Source of the DNA: an uncultured Sinobacteraceae bacterium
Lineage (GTDB): Bacteria > Pseudomonadota > Gammaproteobacteria > Steroidobacterales > Steroidobacteraceae
Assembly (NCBI GenBank): GCA_937902995.1
Contig: CALEKY010000009.1
Span: 1-26,433, forward strand
Direction of reading: 5' to 3'
DNA: 26,433 bases
In this document: positions 1 to 6,952 of the stretch, in pieces
Layout: each line of letters opens with the position of its first letter
Position numbering within the stretch: the first letter of the stretch is position 1
Notes under the pieces: model-generated
Seen by the model: only the letters and a program-made list of their open reading frames with translations
Told to the model about the DNA's origin: nothing
The model's database searches: none
Program-made: the position numbers and the translations under genes

Positions 1-3
1 AAG

Positions 4-17
4 GCTGTAGGCTGAAG
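4..17 (+). repeat. GCTGTAG heptad repeat, cut by window edge
   Basis: Two tandem heptads, GCTGTAG and GCTGAAG, followed by a decayed third unit. They are in the opposite orientation to the CTACAGC heptads at 181-208. The block may continue to the left of the window. Confidence 0.55.
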
Positions 18-180
18 GTAGAGCCCGCGCTCGCGCGGACAGCCGCTTCCCTATTCCCTATTTGCCTTCACCCGCAAGCTTCGCTCTGCGACCTCGATGT
101 GCAGGGACGCACGAATGCCGCGGACGCAGTACGCGTAGGAGCGGCCTCCCACGGGGGAGAGGTGGAGAAAGCGCGCCCGG

Positions 181-208
181 CTACAGCCTCCAGCCTACAG
201 TCTACAGC
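181..208 (+). repeat. Four tandem CTACAGC heptads
   Basis: 28 bp made of exactly four 7-bp units: CTACAGC, CTCCAGC, CTACAGT, CTACAGC. The same unit occurs four times at 2703-2730 and, inverted, four times at 2575-2602. Heptad intergenic repeats of this style are known from Xanthomonadales-like genomes. The block ends 23 bp before the xseA start codon. Confidence 0.75.
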
Positions 209-222
209 CTTGTTTGCTGTAG
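202..222 (+). other. Hairpin just upstream of xseA start
   Basis: The last heptad, CTACAGC (202-208), is followed by a 7-nt loop and a perfect inverse copy, GCTGTAG (216-222), giving a 7-bp stem that ends 9 nt before the xseA ATG at 232. No good Shine-Dalgarno lies between, so the stem occupies the place where a ribosome-binding site would be expected. It may affect translation or may simply be a by-product of the repeat. Confidence 0.45.
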
Positions 223-231
223 CCTTCGTCC

Positions 232-1767
232 ATGTCCTCTTACGAGTTCGATTTTTCGGCGCCGCCGCCGGCAACCGAGACCCGCCAGGTCTACACGCCT
301 TCGCGCTTGAATCGCGAGGCCCGTACGCTCCTCGAGCGCGGCTTTCCAGCCCTTTGGGTGGAGGGCGAGCTATCGAACTTTTCGCGCCCCTCGTCCGGCC
401 ATTGGTACTTCTCGTTGAAGGATGCCAACGCCCAGCTCCGCTGCGCGATGTTCCGGCAGCGCAACCAGTTCATTCGCTTCGCGCCGAAGGACGGCATGCA
501 CGTGCAGGCCCGCGGCCGGATCAGCCTCTACGAGCCCCGGGGCGAGTTCCAGTTCATCGTCGACCACATCGAGGAAGCGGGCGAAGGCGTGCTGCGGCGG
601 CGGTTCGAGCAGCTGAAAGCCAAGCTCGCTGCAGAAGGTTTGTTTGCCGAGGAACGTAAACGTCCCCTGCCCCGGCTGCCCCGACGCATCGGCGTCATCA
701 CTTCCCCGACGGGCGCGGCGGTCAGGGATGTGCTCCATATCCTGCGCCGGCGATTCTGCACGATTCCTGTTCTCATCTACCCCGTTCCGGTACAAGGCGC
801 AGCAGCGGCACCGCAGATCGCTGCGGCGATTCGGCTCGCCTCGGCCCGTGCCGAATGCGACGTCCTCATCCTCGCGCGCGGCGGCGGCTCGCTCGAGGAT
901 CTGTGGGCCTTCAACGAGGAAGTGGTCGCGCGCGCGATCTACGACTGCCGGATTCCGATCGTCAGCGGTGTCGGGCACGAAATCGATTTCACGATTGCCG
1001 ATCTGGTGGCGGACGTGCGCGCGCCGACGCCGTCGGGCGCCGCCGAGCGGGTCGCGCCCGACTGCGAGGAATGGCTGCGCGCCATCAGACAGCACGGCCG
1101 TCGTCTGGCCGCTGCGCTCGAGCGGCAGCTGGCACGCCGTTCCGACCGCGTGACGTGGCTCATGCGACGGCTGTCGCAGCTTCATCCCGGCGTGGAGCTT
1201 CGCCAACGGGCGCAACGGCTCGATGAGCTCGAACAGCGACTGATCGCGGCCATGCAACGGCGTACCGATCGCTGCGCGGATCGATTGGCGTATCTCGGCC
1301 ATCGTCTTGCGCAGGCGCATCCCGGCGCGGCGCTCGGCAAACATGCGCAGAAGCTCGAGCATCTCGAGCAACGTTTGAGCCGCAGCATGACGCACGCGCT
1401 GTTCGAGCGACGATCGCGGCTCGCGCATGCAGCCGCGGTCATCCGACACAACTCTCCTCTCTTACGGTTGGCAAACGCGAAGGCGCGCATCGAGGCCAGC
1501 GAGGCGCGGATGCTCAGGTCGCTGCAAAGACGCCTCGAACGATGGCGCGGCCGATACGAGGTGGCCGGCGCACGACTGAATGCGGTTAGTCCGCTCGCCA
1601 CGCTCGAACGCGGTTATGCCATCGTCGCCGATGCAGCCGGACACGTCGTCACGAACGCATCGGCCGTCCGACCAGGCGATCTCATTCATGCACGGCTGGC
1701 GAACGGACGACTAACCGCGCGTGTCGAAGGTTCGCAAGCCGAAGATTCGGGAGAGCGACAGGAATGA
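232..1767 (+). CDS. xseA: Exodeoxyribonuclease VII large subunit
   Basis: Catalytic subunit of exonuclease VII, which degrades single-stranded DNA to oligonucleotides in the cytoplasm together with XseB. The 511-residue product has an N-terminal OB-fold (about 20-115), the catalytic core with ARGGGSLEDLWAFNEE (215-230) and GVGHEIDFTIADLVADVRAP (246-265), a long coiled coil (about 275-450), and the conserved SPLATLERGYAIV block (453-465). The coiled coil repeats with a strict 45-residue period: prolines at 319, 364, 409 and 454 mark the boundaries. This gives three units, where the E. coli protein (456 aa, as I remember it) has two. The ATG at 232 gives the family N-terminus, although it has no clear Shine-Dalgarno. 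Its stop overlaps the next gene by 4 nt. xseB is not in the window. Confidence 0.97.
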   Translation: MSSYEFDFSAPPPATETRQVYTPSRLNREARTLLERGFPALWVEGELSNFSRPSSGHWYFSLKDANAQLRCAMFRQRNQFIRFAPKDGMHVQARGRISLYEPRGEFQFIVDHIEEAGEGVLRRRFEQLKAKLAAEGLFAEERKRPLPRLPRRIGVITSPTGAAVRDVLHILRRRFCTIPVLIYPVPVQGAAAAPQIAAAIRLASARAECDVLILARGGGSLEDLWAFNEEVVARAIYDCRIPIVSGVGHEIDFTIADLVADVRAPTPSGAAERVAPDCEEWLRAIRQHGRRLAAALERQLARRSDRVTWLMRRLSQLHPGVELRQRAQRLDELEQRLIAAMQRRTDRCADRLAYLGHRLAQAHPGAALGKHAQKLEHLEQRLSRSMTHALFERRSRLAHAAAVIRHNSPLLRLANAKARIEASEARMLRSLQRRLERWRGRYEVAGARLNAVSPLATLERGYAIVADAAGHVVTNASAVRPGDLIHARLANGRLTARVEGSQAEDSGERQE

Positions 1768-2573
1768 ATTGGCGGATCGTGATCGTTGCAGCGGCACTGT
1801 TGGTCGCCACGAATGCGCAGGCATTGCCGCGGGAGAGCCGCGTACCGGGCGGCATTGCATACGTTGCCGTGCCGGGCGGCGATGAGCCTCCTGTCGTCGA
1901 GTACAACGGTTATCGCACGGCGGTCTTGCGCAAGGACGGTAACTGGGTGGCCGTCGTGGGCATTCCGTTGGCGGCAAAGCCGGGCCGTCATGCGGTGAAG
2001 GTGCAAGCTTCGGATGGACCGATCGAAGTCAGCTTCGATGTGACCGACAAGCGCTATCGCACGCAGCACATCACGATCAAGGATCAGCGCCAGGTCACAC
2101 CGCTCCCTGAAGACTTGAAACGGATCGAACAGGAACAGGCGCGCTCGAATGCAGCGTTGTCGCGATTCACGATCACCTCGACGCCGACGTTTCAGCTCAT
2201 CGCTCCCGTGAAAGGCGTGCGCTCGGATTCCTACGGCTCGCGCCGCGTGTTCAACGGTCAGCCACGCAATCCGCATTCGGGCATGGACATCGCCGCACCA
2301 ACCGGCACGCCTATCGTCTCGCCGGCAGACGGCACGGTCGTCGAAGTCGGAAACTTCTTCTTCAACGGCAACACCGTGTACATCGATCACGGCTACGGTC
2401 TCGTGACGATGTACTGCCACCTCGACAGCATCGACGTGAAACTCGGCGATCAGGTGAAGCAAGGCACGGTCATCGGCAAAGTCGGCGCCACCGGCCGCGT
2501 CACCGGCCCGCACTTGCACTGGGGCGTCGCGCTGAATCGGGCGATGGTGGATCCGGCGCTGTTTCTCGAATGA
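1764..2573 (+). CDS. Secreted M23-family metallo-endopeptidase
   Basis: Predicted zinc peptidase that cuts peptidoglycan cross-bridges or stems in the periplasm. The 269-residue protein starts with a Sec signal peptide (hydrophobic 4-16, likely cleavage after NAQA at 20). A beta-rich N-terminal domain (about 25-110) resembles those of peptidoglycan-targeting M23 proteins, and the LytM domain covers about 143-269. The active-site set is complete: HxxxD (H171, D175), H219 in YCHL and HLH (H250, H252). H171, D175 and H252 should bind zinc, with H219 and H250 catalytic. An intact set argues for an active enzyme rather than an EnvC/NlpD-type activator. The ATG overlaps the xseA stop (ATGA), so the two are probably co-translated. 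The exact bond cut cannot be told from sequence. Confidence 0.93.
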   Translation: MNWRIVIVAAALLVATNAQALPRESRVPGGIAYVAVPGGDEPPVVEYNGYRTAVLRKDGNWVAVVGIPLAAKPGRHAVKVQASDGPIEVSFDVTDKRYRTQHITIKDQRQVTPLPEDLKRIEQEQARSNAALSRFTITSTPTFQLIAPVKGVRSDSYGSRRVFNGQPRNPHSGMDIAAPTGTPIVSPADGTVVEVGNFFFNGNTVYIDHGYGLVTMYCHLDSIDVKLGDQVKQGTVIGKVGATGRVTGPHLHWGVALNRAMVDPALFLE

Positions 2574-2574
2574 G

Positions 2575-2602
2575 GCGGTAGGCTGGAGACCGTAGGCTGT
2601 GG
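2575..2602 (-). repeat. Four tandem heptads, inverted copy
   Basis: 28 bp reading GCGGTAG, GCTGGAG, ACCGTAG, GCTGTGG on the + strand, which is the reverse complement of the CTACAGC unit. It starts one base after the M23 stop codon and faces the matching block at 2703-2730. Confidence 0.7.
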
Positions 2603-2679
2603 TGGCGAGTGGCTATCGCCACTGAGCTGCGAGCTATAGCCTGGAGCCCGTAGGTACGCAGAGATGGTTTGATTCGAAC

Positions 2680-2701
2680 GAGCGTGCGAAGCGCGCTCTT
2701 T
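2680..2701 (+). terminator. Possible intrinsic terminator for xseA-M23
   Basis: GAGCGTGC, a GAA triloop and GCGCGCTC form an 8-bp stem (one U-G pair in RNA) followed by TTT. The U-tract is short, so this is a weak candidate, but its place between convergent genes fits. The same stem could act on bioD transcripts in the other direction. Confidence 0.4.
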
Positions 2702-2702
2702 G

Positions 2703-2730
2703 CTACAACCTACCGCCTACAGCCCACAGC
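2703..2730 (+). repeat. Four tandem CTACAGC heptads inside bioD end
   Basis: CTACAAC, CTACCGC, CTACAGC, CCACAGC. Read on the minus strand, this block encodes the last residues of BioD (LWAVGGRL) and its TAG stop. Confidence 0.7.
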
Positions 2731-3347
2731 CGGGTCAGCAATTGCTGACCCTCCACGATCCCTTCGATCCCATACACCTCCCGCAGCCATGCGCGGTTGC
2801 GTTCGTGCAGATCGTTGCCGGGTTCGAAGCGATTGAGGAACACGTGCGTGCGTCGGCTGCCGAGCGCAGCGAGCGACAATCGCACCGAATTGATCGTGCC
2901 GAGTCCGGCGTCCGCGACGAGTACGATGTCGTCCGGGGCAAGCGCGGCGATGAACTCGACGTTGTCGGCGTCGTGGGTCATCGGCGAGCGTAATCCGCCG
3001 GCGATCTCGACGCAGCCAAGATCGACGGACGACGGCCAGTGCAGCTCTTCGATCAACGTCGCCAGCGTCAATCGTTCGCGGCCGAGCACATCGGCTGCCA
3101 TCGGCGGCGCCATGGGAACGGCATACCAACGATGCTGCGGACACACGACGGTCGGTTCTTCTCCGGTCGCCGCTCCAAGAAGCTCCGCATCCGTCGGTGA
3201 ACCGGGCTCAAAGGACTGAGCAGGCTTGCGTGCCGCGACGCGCAATCCGCGTTGTCGCGCAAGCCGCAGCAGTTGCGCGGCAACCCAAGTCTTGCCGACC
3301 TCGGTGCCCGTACCGGCGATCACGATCAGACGTTGCGGGCGACTCAT
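2703..3347 (-). CDS. bioD: Dethiobiotin synthetase
   Basis: Uses ATP and CO2 to close the ureido ring of 7,8-diaminopelargonate, giving dethiobiotin, in the cytoplasm. The 214-residue protein has the P-loop GTGTEVGKT (12-20), RKPAQSFEPG after the first helix (carrying the KP motif that holds the catalytic lysine), PMAPPMAA, and VEIAGGLRSPM, where the family usually has VEGAGGL. The ATG overlaps the bioF stop (ATGA), making it the last gene of bioA-bioF-bioD. Homologues usually end near the sequence matching LLTRL here. The final residues, WAVGGRL, come from the heptad repeat at 2703-2730 and look like an extension acquired with the repeat. Confidence 0.94.
   Translation of the reverse strand: MSRPQRLIVIAGTGTEVGKTWVAAQLLRLARQRGLRVAARKPAQSFEPGSPTDAELLGAATGEEPTVVCPQHRWYAVPMAPPMAADVLGRERLTLATLIEELHWPSSVDLGCVEIAGGLRSPMTHDADNVEFIAALAPDDIVLVADAGLGTINSVRLSLAALGSRRTHVFLNRFEPGNDLHERNRAWLREVYGIEGIVEGQQLLTRLWAVGGRL
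2732..2751. repeat. Perfect 20-bp palindrome in bioD 3' end
   Basis: GGGTCAGCAA followed immediately by its reverse complement TTGCTGACCC. It begins one base past the heptad block and lies inside the bioD frame, encoding part of EGQQLLT. A zero-spacer palindrome is more typical of a dimeric protein's binding site than of an RNA hairpin. It does not resemble the BirA or BioR operators that I know. Confidence 0.6.
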
Positions 3348-4453
3348 ACGTCGTCTCCGATCGCGACGCGCAACGCGGCGACGAGACGCGCGATCATCTC
3401 ATCCGTGTGAGCCGCCGACAGCGTCAATCGCAGTCGCGACGTACCGCGCGGCACGGTCGGCGGCCGAATTGCGGGAATGAAAATGCCTTGCTCCAGCAGC
3501 GCACGCGATGCGTCGAGCGCTGCACGTTCGCTGCCGAGCACGATCGGCACGATCGGCGACGGATGCCCCGAACGAATTGCATCGATGTTCGCGCGGAGCT
3601 TGCGACGCAACTGCTCACCCTCTTCGCTGCGACAAATCTGCAACGCCGCCAATGCCGCTGCCGTATCGGCGGGCGACAAACCCGTCGTGAAAATGAACGT
3701 GCGTGCGCGATTCACCAGCAAGTCGATAACGCTCGCGGATCCTGCAACCCAACCGCCGAGCGCGCCCAAGGTTTTCGAAAGCGTCCCGATACGCAAATGG
3801 TCGCAGGCGATCGTGTCTTTGCCCGTTCCAAAGACTGCGTGAGCTTCGTCGATCACCAACAATGCGCCGTAGCGCCCGCAGATCTCCGCAAGCGCCGCGA
3901 GCGGTGCCAAATCGCCATCCATCGAGAACACCGCTTCCGTCACGACGAGCTTGCGCCCGTCCGTCGCGCGAAGTTGCGCTTCGAGCGCATCCAAATCGTT
4001 GTGCGGAAACACGACGGTCCGCGCTTTCGCGAGCTTGCAGCCGTCGATGATCGAAGCGTGATTCAGTGCGTCGCTGAAAATCGTCGCGCCCTGCGCGCCG
4101 AATGTCGTCAACACTCCGAGATTCGCGGCATAGCCGGTCGGAAAGACGAGCGCTTTGGCTTCGCCCTTCCACTGAGCAAGCTCCGCTTCGAGCCGCGCGT
4201 GCAGCGAGCGCGTGCCGGTCACGAGCCGCGATGCACCGGCACCGGAACCGAACTGCTCGATGGCGTCTCGGGCTGCCTCTCTCACAGTGGGATGGAAGCT
4301 GAGGCCGAGATAATCGTTCGCAGCGAAATTGATGACCTCGCGGCCGTTCAACGGGCCTTGCACGATGCCGTCGAACGCGCGCGTGACTCGCCACTGCCCC
4401 GCCGCTTCGATGTGCGCGAGCTCGGCCGACACCCAATCGGACCAGACGCTCAC
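3344..4453 (-). CDS. bioF: 8-amino-7-oxononanoate synthase
   Basis: PLP enzyme that condenses pimeloyl-ACP (or pimeloyl-CoA) with L-alanine to give 8-amino-7-oxononanoate, the first step of biotin ring assembly. I chose the GTG at 4453, which forms a GTGA overlap with the bioA stop and gives 369 residues beginning VSVWSDW. The frame stays open far upstream, but that part lies over bioA. Visible motifs are NFAANDYLGL (42-51), the glycine-rich GSGAGASRLVTGT (69-81), IDEAH (201-205, with D202 contacting the PLP ring nitrogen) and GTLSKTLGALGG (223-234), where K227 forms the Schiff base. The length is typical of BioF (E. coli about 384). Confidence 0.95.
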   Translation of the reverse strand: MSVWSDWVSAELAHIEAAGQWRVTRAFDGIVQGPLNGREVINFAANDYLGLSFHPTVREAARDAIEQFGSGAGASRLVTGTRSLHARLEAELAQWKGEAKALVFPTGYAANLGVLTTFGAQGATIFSDALNHASIIDGCKLAKARTVVFPHNDLDALEAQLRATDGRKLVVTEAVFSMDGDLAPLAALAEICGRYGALLVIDEAHAVFGTGKDTIACDHLRIGTLSKTLGALGGWVAGSASVIDLLVNRARTFIFTTGLSPADTAAALAALQICRSEEGEQLRRKLRANIDAIRSGHPSPIVPIVLGSERAALDASRALLEQGIFIPAIRPPTVPRGTSRLRLTLSAAHTDEMIARLVAALRVAIGDDV

Positions 4454-5733
4454 GTTGCGGCCACCTCGCGCAAGGAGTCGGCCAAAGTCTCGACGATGCG
4501 CTCGATCTCCTCCGCCGTGATCGTAAGCGGCGGCACGAGCGTGACGTTGTCGCCGAGCGAACGCGACAGTACGCCGCGGCGGACCATGGCAGCGCACACG
4601 CGGCGTGCAAACCGCTCGCGGCCGGTCGAGTCGAGCTCGACGGCACACATCAATCCGGCAATGCGCACGTCGCGCACGAGCGGATGCGGACTCACTCGTG
4701 CGTCGAGCAATTGCGCCAGTTGTGCCGAACGCGCGCGCACGTTCTCCAACACGTGCGGCTCGCGAATCAGCTCGAGATGTTTGAGCGCCACGGCCGCAGC
4801 CAGCGCGTTGCCGCCGTACGAGTGACCGTGATACAGCGTGCGCTCGCTCAAATCGGGGCCGCGGAATGCATCGAACACCCGCTCGCTCGCCACGGTGGCC
4901 GACATCGGCAGGTACCCGCCGGTGATGCCTTTGCCGACGCACATGAGATCGGGTTTCAAGCCGCACGCTTCGCTCGCGAACAAGTGGCCAGTGCGCCCGA
5001 ATCCGGTCGCGACTTCGTCGCAGATCAACAGCACGTCGGCGTCGCTGCACGCTTGCTGCAATTGCCTGAAGTCCTCCGGCTTGGCGATCTGCATGCCGGC
5101 CGCACCCTGCACCCACGGCTCGACGACGACGGCGGCAAGCCGTGCCGCATGCTCGCGAACCATGTCGGCAGCGATGCGCAATGCATTCGGATCTTTGAAC
5201 GACGGCGCACGCAGCACTGGAAACCGTAGGGGATCGAACACCTCGGTACCGAAACCGCCGCCACCGAGCGAAAGCCCACCGACGGTATCGCCGTGATACG
5301 CATCGCCGAATGCAAGATAGGTGTGACGCCCGGCAATACCGAGATTGCTCCAATACTGAAAGGCGATCTTGAGCGCTTGCTCGACGGCCGAAGCGCCGTC
5401 CGACGCAAACAAGAAATGCGGATGCTCGACGGGCACGACCTGCGCCAGCGCTTCCGCGAGCTCGATGACGATACGATTGCCGTTACCGAGCAATGTCGAA
5501 TGCGCGATGCGATCGAGCTGCTCGCGCACCGCCTGATCGAGCGCCGGAACACGATGGCCGAGCGTCGTCACCCACAGGGATGAAATCGCATCGAGATAGC
5601 GCTTGCCGTCGACGTCGACGAGCTCGCGGCCTTCGCCGCGCTCGACGATGATCGGGGCGTTCTCGGCATAACAGTCCATTTGCGTGAAGCCGTGCCAGAC
5701 GACGGCCGCATCGCGCGAAACCCAATTGTTCAT
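4450..5733 (-). CDS. bioA: Adenosylmethionine-8-amino-7-oxononanoate aminotransferase
   Basis: Class-III PLP aminotransferase that moves an amino group from S-adenosylmethionine to 8-amino-7-oxononanoate, giving 7,8-diaminopelargonate. The 427 residues match E. coli BioA with a constant offset of 6. D239-E240 lie in LLICDEVATGFGRTG, K268 (CVGKGITGGYLP) is the PLP lysine, and YAENAPIIVERGEG and GHSYGGNALAAA are present. The N-terminal WHGFTQM resembles the substrate-binding WHPFT/Y of BioA. It is first in bioA-bioF-bioD, with 121 bp of non-coding DNA upstream. I do not see a BirA-type operator (TTGTAAACC...) there. bioB, bioC and bioH are not in the window. Confidence 0.96.
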   Translation of the reverse strand: MNNWVSRDAAVVWHGFTQMDCYAENAPIIVERGEGRELVDVDGKRYLDAISSLWVTTLGHRVPALDQAVREQLDRIAHSTLLGNGNRIVIELAEALAQVVPVEHPHFLFASDGASAVEQALKIAFQYWSNLGIAGRHTYLAFGDAYHGDTVGGLSLGGGGFGTEVFDPLRFPVLRAPSFKDPNALRIAADMVREHAARLAAVVVEPWVQGAAGMQIAKPEDFRQLQQACSDADVLLICDEVATGFGRTGHLFASEACGLKPDLMCVGKGITGGYLPMSATVASERVFDAFRGPDLSERTLYHGHSYGGNALAAAVALKHLELIREPHVLENVRARSAQLAQLLDARVSPHPLVRDVRIAGLMCAVELDSTGRERFARRVCAAMVRRGVLSRSLGDNVTLVPPLTITAEEIERIVETLADSLREVAAT

Positions 5734-5763
5734 TCTTCGATCCGTAGAAAGTCGATGATTGCA

Positions 5764-5785
5764 GCGCAGCTTTTCGAAACTGCGC
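5764..5785. other. Inverted repeat between metX and bioA
   Basis: GCGCAG and CTGCGC form a perfect 6-bp stem around a 10-nt AT-rich centre that is itself partly palindromic (TTTCGAAA). It lies 31 bp upstream of the bioA start, in the promoter region. It could be an operator or a weak terminator for the upstream acyltransferase gene; nothing distinguishes these. Confidence 0.3.
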
Positions 5786-5854
5786 CGTTGGCGCTCGTCG
5801 GCGCTCGGAGTCGTGCCGCCTTTTGGTTGATCTTGCCGCGAGGCAGTTACGAGA

Positions 5855-6952
5855 TCAGAGTGTGCTCAAGAAGTTGGCGATCACCGGTCGGAAACGGTCC
5901 ATGTCCACGAGGAACGAGTCGTGGCCCTGCAACGAGTCGAGCCGCGCGAACGTCACTTCGCGACCATTGCCTTGCAGGCCGTCTGCAAGCTCCTTTTGCT
6001 GATCGATCGGGAACAGCAGATCCGTCTCGACGCCCATGATCAGCGCACGTTCGACATCGAAGCGCTGCAGCGCCGCCTGCACGGAGCCGCCGTGATCCGC
6101 CAAATCGAACAAGTCCATGGCGCGCGAAAGATACAGATAGCAGTTCGGGTCGAATTGCCCGGTGAACTTGACCGCGTGATTCTCGAGGTACGCCTCGACT
6201 TCGAAGTCGATGCCGAACGGATCGCCGGGCTTACGCTCGACATTCGCGCGTTCCCGCCCGAAACGAATCGCCCACTCCTTGGCTGAACGGTAGGTAATCA
6301 TGCCGAGCTTGCGCGCCAGGCGCATGCCCTGCACCGGCATCGAATCCTTGTCGTAATTGCCGTCCTGCCAGAGCGGGTCGCGGCGAATGATTTCCCGCTG
6401 CAGCGACCGCAAGGCGATCGAGAACGGCATCGAGCGGGCCGCGCCGGAAATGGAAACGAGACTGCGCACCTCGCCCGGGAACTGCGCGCAATACGCCAGC
6501 ACGGTCATTCCGCCGAGCGACGGTCCGATCACGGCCGCAAGCTTCTTGATCCCGAACGACGCGACGACTTCGTGCCCTGCGCGCGCAATGTCTTCGACCG
6601 TCAACACAGGAAACGTGAGGCGGTACGGTTGGCCCGTGAGCGGATTGATCGAAGCCGGCGACGTCGAACCGAAGGGGCTGCCGAGCGAGTTCACGCAGAT
6701 GACGAAGAACTTGCGCGTGTCGATCGGCCGGCCGGGGCCGATCATGTCCTCCCACCAGCCGGGCGAAGGATCCTCGATGGAGGATGCGGCATGCGCCGAC
6801 GGCGACAGACCCGTGAAGATCAGAATCGCATTGTCGTAACAGAAACCGAGATCGCCCCAGGTTTCGTAGGCGATTTCGACGTCGTGCAAAGTGCCGCCGC
6901 GCCGCATCTCGAACGGCTTGTCGAGCTTCAGAGTTTTCCGAGCTGCTGCCAT
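5855..6952 (-). CDS. metX: MetX-family homoserine or serine O-acyltransferase
   Basis: Alpha/beta-hydrolase acyltransferase that moves an acetyl or succinyl group from acyl-CoA to the hydroxyl of homoserine (methionine synthesis) or serine (cysteine synthesis). The catalytic triad is visible: S145 in GPSLGGM, D311 in ETDLLFP and H344 in GHDSF. The length (365) is normal for the family. The stretch SGAARSMPFSIALRSLQREI, then GMITYRSAKEW and LYLSRAMDLFDLADHGG, resembles what I recall of the Xanthomonas/Lysobacter proteins shown to be serine O-succinyltransferases. No metW follows, although metX-metW pairs are common in proteobacterial methionine loci. The substrate is therefore open. The ATG at 6952 gives the family N-terminus, with a poor Shine-Dalgarno. 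It lies alone between der and bioA. Confidence 0.88.
   Translation of the reverse strand: MAAARKTLKLDKPFEMRRGGTLHDVEIAYETWGDLGFCYDNAILIFTGLSPSAHAASSIEDPSPGWWEDMIGPGRPIDTRKFFVICVNSLGSPFGSTSPASINPLTGQPYRLTFPVLTVEDIARAGHEVVASFGIKKLAAVIGPSLGGMTVLAYCAQFPGEVRSLVSISGAARSMPFSIALRSLQREIIRRDPLWQDGNYDKDSMPVQGMRLARKLGMITYRSAKEWAIRFGRERANVERKPGDPFGIDFEVEAYLENHAVKFTGQFDPNCYLYLSRAMDLFDLADHGGSVQAALQRFDVERALIMGVETDLLFPIDQQKELADGLQGNGREVTFARLDSLQGHDSFLVDMDRFRPVIANFLSTL

Larger units (their letters stand above)
1..231. other. Non-coding region upstream of xseA
   Basis: I found no convincing gene here; the open frames crossing it are short, and their codon pattern does not resemble any family I know. It holds GCTGTAG-type heptads at the left edge (4-17), a doublet of TTCCCTA (about 48-61), a GTAG...CTAC-bounded GC-rich stretch (135-184) that resembles REP-type intergenic repeats, and four tandem CTACAGC heptads (181-208). 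It probably contains the xseA promoter, but I could not identify convincing -35/-10 boxes. Confidence 0.6.
2574..2702. other. Convergent intergenic gap with repeats and hairpins
   Basis: Separates the end of the M23 gene (+) from the end of bioD (-). It contains four heptads in GCTGTAG orientation (2575-2602), a perfect 7-bp stem GTGGCGA/TCGCCAC (2602-2608 with 2616-2622), decayed inverted heptads CTATAGC-CTGGAGC (2634-2647), and a terminator-like hairpin at 2680-2701. With the bioD-proximal heptads (2703-2730) it forms a 156-bp segment bounded by inverted repeat blocks. Confidence 0.6.

Noticed and set aside
2660..2700. Sequence GGTTTGATTCGAACGAG resembling a tRNA T-loop
   Set aside because: No acceptor stem, D-arm or anticodon arm can be drawn around it.
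2575..2730. CRISPR array
   Set aside because: The repeats are 7-bp units directly joined without spacers, and no cas genes are present.
3197..4825. 542-codon open frame on the + strand opposite bioD, bioF and bioA
   Set aside because: It lies wholly antisense to well-identified biotin genes and its product is Arg/Ala-rich low-complexity sequence, as expected from GC-rich codon bias on the opposite strand.
5734..5854. Biotin operator (BirA-type TTGTAAACC...GGTTTACAA) upstream of bioA
   Set aside because: No match to either half-site; only an unrelated GCGCAG/CTGCGC inverted repeat is present.
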